DNA of 64,000 bases from Novosphingobium sp. PhB57 (GTDB taxonomy: Bacteria > Pseudomonadota > Alphaproteobacteria > Sphingomonadales > Sphingomonadaceae): assembly GCF_004342985.1 (NCBI RefSeq), contig NZ_SMBO01000003.1, positions 310,001 through 374,000 of the forward strand. Reading direction: 5' to 3'. The notes under the pieces were generated by a model that saw nothing but the letters and a program-made list of their open reading frames with translations, did no database searches and had not been told where the DNA came from. The first letter of the stretch is position 1. Each line of letters begins with the position of its first letter. The translations under genes were made by a program, and so were the position numbers. Positions 59,741-64,000 of this stretch are shown here, piece after piece.

Positions 59741-61159
59741 ATGCTCGGACCGCGTAAATCGATAGAAAAACTCTCACAACGCGAATCCGGGCATTCCCTG
59801 GCCAAGACCCTGAGCTGGCCTCACCTGATTGCACTCGGCGTCGGCGCGATCGTCGGCACCGGGATCTACACCCTCACCGGCGTCGGCGCCGAGCGTGCCG
59901 GCCCGGCCGTGATCCTGGCCTTCGCGATCGCCGGGGCCGTCTGCGCCTGCGCGGCACTGGCCTATGCCGAAATGGCGACGATGATCCCCGCCGCCGGCAG
60001 CGCCTATACGTTTTCCTATGCCGCCATGGGTGAGACGATTGCCTGGATCGTGGGCTGGAGCCTCATCCTCGAATATTCGCTGGCCTGCTCCACGGTGGCG
60101 GTCGGCTGGTCCGGCTATCTGGTCGGCTGGATAGAGTCGGCGGGCATTCACCTGCCCCACGCGCTGCTGGTCGGCCCGCATGGCGGCGGCATCGTCAACA
60201 TGCCTGCGGTGCTGGTGGCCCTGGCGGTGATGGGCATGCTGATTGCCGGCACGCGGGAGAGCGCGACGCTCAACATCGTCCTGGTCATCATCAAGCTCGT
60301 GGCGCTGACGATCTTCGTCGTCATGGCCCTGCCGGCCTTCCACGGCGGCAATCTGGAGCCCTTCATGCCCTACGGCTTCGGCAGCACCGAAGTGGAAGGC
60401 CAGAAGCGCGGGGTGATGGCGGCCGCCGCCATCGTCTTCTTCGCCTTCTACGGCTTCGACGCGGTCGCCACTTCGGCCGAGGAAGCGAAGAACCCCGGGC
60501 GCGACCTGACCATCGGCATCGTCGGCTCGATGGTGGTCTGCACCTTCATCTACATGGCCGTCGCCATCACTGCCATCGGCGCCCTGCCCTTCCAGCAGCT
60601 CGCCAATTCGCCCGAGCCGCTGGCTCTCGTCCTGCGCCAGCTCGGCCAGCCCGTCGCCGCGCACCTGATCGCGCTGGCCGCCGTGCTCGCCCTGCCCTCC
60701 GTGATCCTCGTCATGATGTATGGCCAGAGCCGCGTGTTCTTCGTCATGGCCCGCGACGGCCTGCTGCCCCGCAGCCTCGCGAAGATCAGCCCGCGCACCG
60801 GCGCGCCGACCCGCATCACGCTGATGACCGGCATTTCGATCGCCATCGTCGCCGGCATCTTCCGCCTCGACGAGATCGCGGAGCTGGCCAATGCCGGCAC
60901 GCTGATCGCCTTCATCTCGGTCGGTGCCTGCCTGATGATCCTGCGGCGTCGTTCGCCTGAACTCACCCGCCTGTTCCGCTGCCCGCAGCCCTATCTTATC
61001 GGCACCCTGACGATCCTGGGCTGCGCCTACCTGCTGTTCAGCCTGCCCGAAAGCACCCTCGTCCGCTTCGGTGCCTGGAACGTGATCGGCCTGCTGGTCT
61101 ACTTCCTCTACGGCCGTCGCCGCAGCGAGGCAGGCCGGGAAGCCGCCGCGACCGCCTGA
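59741..61159 (+). CDS. Amino acid permease, APC superfamily
   Basis: A 472-residue protein with 12 or so transmembrane segments. The first helix has the APC unwinding motif GVGAIVGTGIYTLTG, and TMIPAAGSAYTFSYAAMGE follows; it resembles the cationic amino acid transporter (CAT) branch. It lies 20 bases after the GntR gene. With the divergent oxidoreductase and M24 peptidase it would form an uptake-plus-catabolism set for an amino acid or amine. The specific substrate cannot be read. Confidence 0.88.
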   Translation: MLGPRKSIEKLSQRESGHSLAKTLSWPHLIALGVGAIVGTGIYTLTGVGAERAGPAVILAFAIAGAVCACAALAYAEMATMIPAAGSAYTFSYAAMGETIAWIVGWSLILEYSLACSTVAVGWSGYLVGWIESAGIHLPHALLVGPHGGGIVNMPAVLVALAVMGMLIAGTRESATLNIVLVIIKLVALTIFVVMALPAFHGGNLEPFMPYGFGSTEVEGQKRGVMAAAAIVFFAFYGFDAVATSAEEAKNPGRDLTIGIVGSMVVCTFIYMAVAITAIGALPFQQLANSPEPLALVLRQLGQPVAAHLIALAAVLALPSVILVMMYGQSRVFFVMARDGLLPRSLAKISPRTGAPTRITLMTGISIAIVAGIFRLDEIAELANAGTLIAFISVGACLMILRRRSPELTRLFRCPQPYLIGTLTILGCAYLLFSLPESTLVRFGAWNVIGLLVYFLYGRRRSEAGREAAATA

Positions 61160-61215
61160 CGCGGCAAACCTCAAATCCTTCTCAACAGTTCCCTGCAAGT
61201 CTCCAGGAGATCGCG

Positions 61216-62730
61216 ATGAAACGCGCCCTTTTCATGGCCGCTGCCCTTCTCGGCACCAGCCTTTCCCTTGCCTCGCCAGCCTTGGCAAAGACCGCCTATG
61301 ACGGAGTCTGGGTGTTCGAGGATACCCCGCCCACACCCGGCGTGACGATGATGGAAGTCACCTCCCGGGGCGGCAGGATCGAGGGCAAAGTCACCACCAA
61401 GTGGTACGGCCCGGTCGAGATGATCAACCCGCGCGTCGAGAACGGCGAGCTGAAGTTCGAGGCCCGAAACCTCAACGACAGGGAACACCTCACCCGCCCC
61501 TGGAGCGTCGCGCTGGAGGACGGCCAGGCACACCTCAAGGGGCGGATCTGGGAAACCGACGTCGACAGCAAGGGCCGTCGCGGCAAGGCTGCCGAGGCAA
61601 AAGCCCGCGCCTTCCAGTTCGCGGCACTGCCACCGCTCGGCGCCCCGATCCCCAGCCCGCTCGCCGCCACCCCGCCGATGGGCTGGAGCAGTTGGAACAA
61701 GTTCGCCGAACATATCGACGACAAGACCGTGCGCGCCATGGCGGATGCCATGGTTTCATCGGGCCTTCGCGATGCCGGTTACCTCTACGTCAACATCGAT
61801 GACGGCTGGCAAGGCAAGCGCGACGCCAATGGCGTGCTCCAGCCCAACGCCAAGTTCCCGGACATGAAGGCCCTGACCGACTACGTCCATTCCAAGGGCC
61901 TGAAGATCGGCATCTACTCTTCGCAGGGTCCCCGCACATGCGCTGGCTTTGAAGGCAGCTACGGCCACGTCAAGACCGACGCCCGGACGTTCGCTGACTG
62001 GGGCTTCGATTACCTGAAGTACGACTTGTGCTCCGGCGAATGGTTCTATGACGACGCGGACACCGTGAAGCGCAGCTACTATGAGATGGGCGCGGCGCTC
62101 CAGGCCACGGGCCGCGAGTTCATTTTCTCGCTCTGCGAATATGGCCGCTTCGACGTGGGCAGCTGGGGCCGCGATGTTGGCGGACAGCTCTGGCGAACGA
62201 CGGGCGACATTACCGACGACTATCCGACGATGGCGAAGATCGGGTTCGACAAGAACGGCAAGCCCGAATGGGCCGGCCCGCATGGCTGGAACGATCCGGA
62301 CATGCTGGAAGTCGGCAATGGCGGGATGTCGGCGGACGAATATCGCACTCACATGACACTCTGGGCCATGTCCGCCGCGCCGCTGATGATGGGCCATGAC
62401 TTGCGCGAAACCGATGCCGCCACGCTGGCCATGCTTACCAATCGCCGCGTCATCGCCGTGGACCAGGATGCCAAGGGCGTACAGGGCAAGGCCGTGCGCA
62501 AAGTGGGCTCCATGGAAGTATGGGCCAAGCCGCTGGCCAATGGTCAGGTCGCCCTGGCCCTGTTCAACCGCGGCGATACCGCCGCTTCGCTGGCCCTTAC
62601 CCCGGCCGATGCCGCTCTTGCCACCGTTTCTCAGGTGGAGGATCTTTGGACCGGCGCGAAATCGTCCAGGCTGCCCTCCAGCTACACGGTTCCACCCCGC
62701 GGTGCCGTGATGCTGACTTTGAAACAATGA
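61216..62730 (+). CDS. GH27 alpha-galactosidase with extra N-terminal domain, secreted
   Basis: A 504-residue protein with a signal peptide (cleaved after ALA, about residue 24). Residues about 27-140 form an extra beta-rich domain not typical of GH27 (YDGVWVFEDTPPTPGVTMME, RGGRIEGKVTTKWYG). The GH27 domain then starts at TPPMGWSSWNKFAEH, with nucleophile D270 in YLKYDLC and acid/base Asp near 360 in GWNDPDMLEVG. It is 96 residues longer than the other GH27 in this window. Its position after the permease seems unrelated to amino acids, so it may have its own promoter in the 56-base gap or be cotranscribed. Alpha-galactosidase or related activity is likely. Confidence 0.9.
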   Translation: MKRALFMAAALLGTSLSLASPALAKTAYDGVWVFEDTPPTPGVTMMEVTSRGGRIEGKVTTKWYGPVEMINPRVENGELKFEARNLNDREHLTRPWSVALEDGQAHLKGRIWETDVDSKGRRGKAAEAKARAFQFAALPPLGAPIPSPLAATPPMGWSSWNKFAEHIDDKTVRAMADAMVSSGLRDAGYLYVNIDDGWQGKRDANGVLQPNAKFPDMKALTDYVHSKGLKIGIYSSQGPRTCAGFEGSYGHVKTDARTFADWGFDYLKYDLCSGEWFYDDADTVKRSYYEMGAALQATGREFIFSLCEYGRFDVGSWGRDVGGQLWRTTGDITDDYPTMAKIGFDKNGKPEWAGPHGWNDPDMLEVGNGGMSADEYRTHMTLWAMSAAPLMMGHDLRETDAATLAMLTNRRVIAVDQDAKGVQGKAVRKVGSMEVWAKPLANGQVALALFNRGDTAASLALTPADAALATVSQVEDLWTGAKSSRLPSSYTVPPRGAVMLTLKQ

Positions 62731-62777
62731 CTTTAAATCAGCTGGTTCAGGTTGATTTCTAACTGACGTTCTAAGTC

Positions 62778-62828
62778 GACATGCCGGCCCGCGCGGGAGC
62801 AAGTCCTCCTTGCGTGGGCCGGCATGTC
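62778..62828. repeat. Perfect 13-bp inverted repeat with structured loop
   Basis: GACATGCCGGCCC and its exact reverse complement flank a 25-base loop that contains a smaller GCAAG / CTTGC hairpin. It lies 47 bases after the GH27 stop. No T-run follows on either strand. It may act as a Rho-assisted terminator or mRNA 3' stabiliser for the GH27 transcript. The rest of the 237-base gap shows nothing clear. Confidence 0.55.
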
Positions 62829-62967
62829 ACCTTGGTCCAGGGTCGCAGCAGCGATCCTTATCATCACGGCAGTCTTTGTTATTGCGAGGCATTCGCACTT
62901 GCAGTAATGGCTCGGCCATGAGGGGGCCGGGATTCGATATTCGCATCGCCGCGCATGCCCCCTCTTC

Positions 62968-63747
62968 ATGAGGGAAACGAGCGAGTTGGGCGGCCAGGGC
63001 GAAACTCTCGAAGTGCTGGACAAGGTGGACCCGGAGTCCTCCGACGGGCTAGGCAGAGCATCTTCGCCCGCGTCGCACGCATCTTCCGGTCGCTCGACGA
63101 AGCCTGCCCGGCAGAGCGCTTCGAGCAAGAAGAAAAACAAGAAGGCGCGCGCCTTCTGGCTCAAGCAGCTGCATACGTGGCATTGGGTAAGCGCGGCCGT
63201 TTCGCTGGCCGGCATGTTCCTTTTCGCGATCACCGGCATCACGCTCAACCACGCCGCCTCGATCGGCGCCGAACCGCAAGTCGTGCAAAGCCAGGGCAAG
63301 ATCGCACCTTCCCTCCTGCGCCGCCTGCCGCCCCCGGGCGACGGGAACCTGGCACTCCCCCCCGAAGTGGCGAAAGCCGTGGCGGCAGCCGTTCCGCTCG
63401 ATCCCTCGGGCTTCGCGGCGGACTGGTCGGCCGAAGACGAGGTCTATGTCGCCATGCCCGGCCCGGGCCGCGATGCCTGGGTCAGCATCGACCGTTCGAA
63501 CGGCGCCGTTTCCGCCGAGGTGACGCGGCGCGGCGCGATTTCCTATCTGAATGACCTGCACAAGGGCCGCAACACCGGCTCCGTGTGGTTCTGGTTCATC
63601 GATCTCTTCGCGGCGGCCTGCGTGATCTTCACGGTGACGGGCCTGTTCCTGCTCCAGCTTCACGCCAGGCATCGGCCCTCGACCTGGCCGCTGGTGGGGC
63701 TGAGCCTGCTGATCCCGCTCGCGATCGCCCTGATATTCATCCACTGA
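62968..63747 (+). CDS. PepSY-associated transmembrane protein
   Basis: A 259-residue protein. The first 60 residues are Ser/Lys/Ala-rich and disordered. A transmembrane helix follows (KQLHTWHWVSAAVSLAGMFL, about 67-86), then a periplasmic PepSY-like stretch (about 105-200) and two C-terminal helices (SVWFWFIDLFAAACVIFTVT and PLVGLSLLIPLAIALIFIH). The HTWHW helix is typical of PepSY-associated membrane proteins linked to iron or haem-receptor loci. The chosen ATG has no clear ribosome-binding site and a later start is possible. It is followed 15 bases later by a DUF2271-like gene. Confidence 0.75.
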   Translation: MRETSELGGQGETLEVLDKVDPESSDGLGRASSPASHASSGRSTKPARQSASSKKKNKKARAFWLKQLHTWHWVSAAVSLAGMFLFAITGITLNHAASIGAEPQVVQSQGKIAPSLLRRLPPPGDGNLALPPEVAKAVAAAVPLDPSGFAADWSAEDEVYVAMPGPGRDAWVSIDRSNGAVSAEVTRRGAISYLNDLHKGRNTGSVWFWFIDLFAAACVIFTVTGLFLLQLHARHRPSTWPLVGLSLLIPLAIALIFIH

Positions 63748-63762
63748 GACAAGAAGGCACCG

Positions 63763-64000
63763 ATGACGACATCGAAGGTAATGCCCGCGCTTTCCCTGAT
63801 GGCCCCGGCGCTCGTCGCCGGCACGATGGCCGCCCCGGCCGCTGCCGCCACGGTCAGCATCACCATCCCGCGCGTCAATGTCGCGGAATACCACCGGCCT
63901 TACGTGGTTGGCTGGCTGGAACCGGCCGCTGGAGGCGCCGCGCGAACGGTCTTCGTCTGGTACGACGTCAAGAAGGCCGGTCGCGAGTCCGGCACCAAGT
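63763..64000 (+). CDS. DUF2271-like periplasmic protein, truncated at window end
   Basis: The first 79 residues are present and the frame runs off the right edge. A signal peptide is clear (MTTSKVMPALSLMAPALVAG, cleaved near AAA). The mature start VSITIPRVNVAEYHRPYVVG followed by WLEP and TVFVWYDVKKAG matches the DUF2271 family. These proteins are commonly encoded with PepSY membrane proteins, which agrees with the upstream gene. Function is not established; the family may be linked to metal handling or redox in the envelope. Confidence 0.75.
   Translation, partial: MTTSKVMPALSLMAPALVAGTMAAPAAAATVSITIPRVNVAEYHRPYVVGWLEPAAGGAARTVFVWYDVKKAGRESGTK

Noticed and set aside
1..64000. CRISPR array, tRNA or rRNA genes, insertion sequences or phage genes
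   Set aside because: No direct-repeat array, cloverleaf, transposase-like protein or integrase was seen on either strand; composition is even across the window. A tRNA scan could still find a gene I missed.

Overview
The window looks like chromosomal DNA of a sphingomonad (Alphaproteobacteria, Sphingomonadales; Novosphingobium or a close relative is my best guess). The evidence is high GC with strong GC3 bias, two large TonB-dependent receptors, exosortase-A-associated polysaccharide genes, a TorF-type porin and a TonB receptor/flavin-halogenase polysaccharide locus. The genus is inferred from gene content, not from a marker gene. I found no tRNA, rRNA, insertion sequence, phage gene or CRISPR array, and no gene-free stretch longer than 300 bases.

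Layout. (1) 1-10.4 kb: right part of an exopolysaccharide locus. It holds the C-terminal piece of a CpsD/Wzc-like tyrosine kinase, a 2OG-Fe(II)-like oxygenase, two GT4 and one GT61-like glycosyltransferases, a hexapeptide acetyltransferase, an exosortase-A-type AMP ligase / acyl carrier protein / PLP decarboxylase module and a SleB-like wall hydrolase. (2) 10.5-16.7 kb: a small secreted protein, an OmpR-type two-component pair, a beta-carbonic anhydrase coupled to a SulP transporter, and a TorF-like porin. (3) 16.7-21.3 kb: a tandem-domain TetR regulator divergent from a TonB receptor and an exported CX5R phosphatase. (4) 21.3-29.8 kb: a nitrate/nitrite assimilation cluster on the minus strand (nasT-nasS, NarK-type transporter, alginate-export-like porin, nirB-nirD-cobA). 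Two mRNA leaders each carry tandem hairpins followed by an intrinsic terminator, as expected for NasT antitermination.

(5) 30.0-46.7 kb: a polysaccharide utilisation region. It contains a GH2 enzyme, GDSL esterase, carboxylesterase, ROK sugar kinase, ROK repressor, TonB receptor, flavin-dependent halogenase-like protein, GH3 and GH27. The enzyme set suggests attack on an acetylated, galactose-substituted beta-glycan such as galactoglucomannan (inference). (6) 46.7-54.3 kb, minus strand: an archaic (Csu-like) chaperone-usher operon, a gluzincin-type metalloprotease with C-terminal repeats, and a 7TM diguanylate cyclase. (7) 54.6-62.7 kb: an SLC13-type transporter with TrkA-C domains, then a D-amino-acid oxidase-like / M24 peptidase pair divergent from a GntR regulator and an APC permease, then a second GH27 with an extra N-terminal domain. 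(8) 62.9-64 kb: a PepSY-type membrane protein followed by a DUF2271-like protein cut by the window end.

Many adjacent genes overlap by 1-4 bases (ATGA/GTGA/TGATG), which supports tight operons. The strongest points for follow-up are the paired NasT-type leader RNAs, the fused double-TetR regulator with its receptor/phosphatase partners, the ligase-ACP-decarboxylase module in the exopolysaccharide locus, and the halogenase-containing glycan locus.
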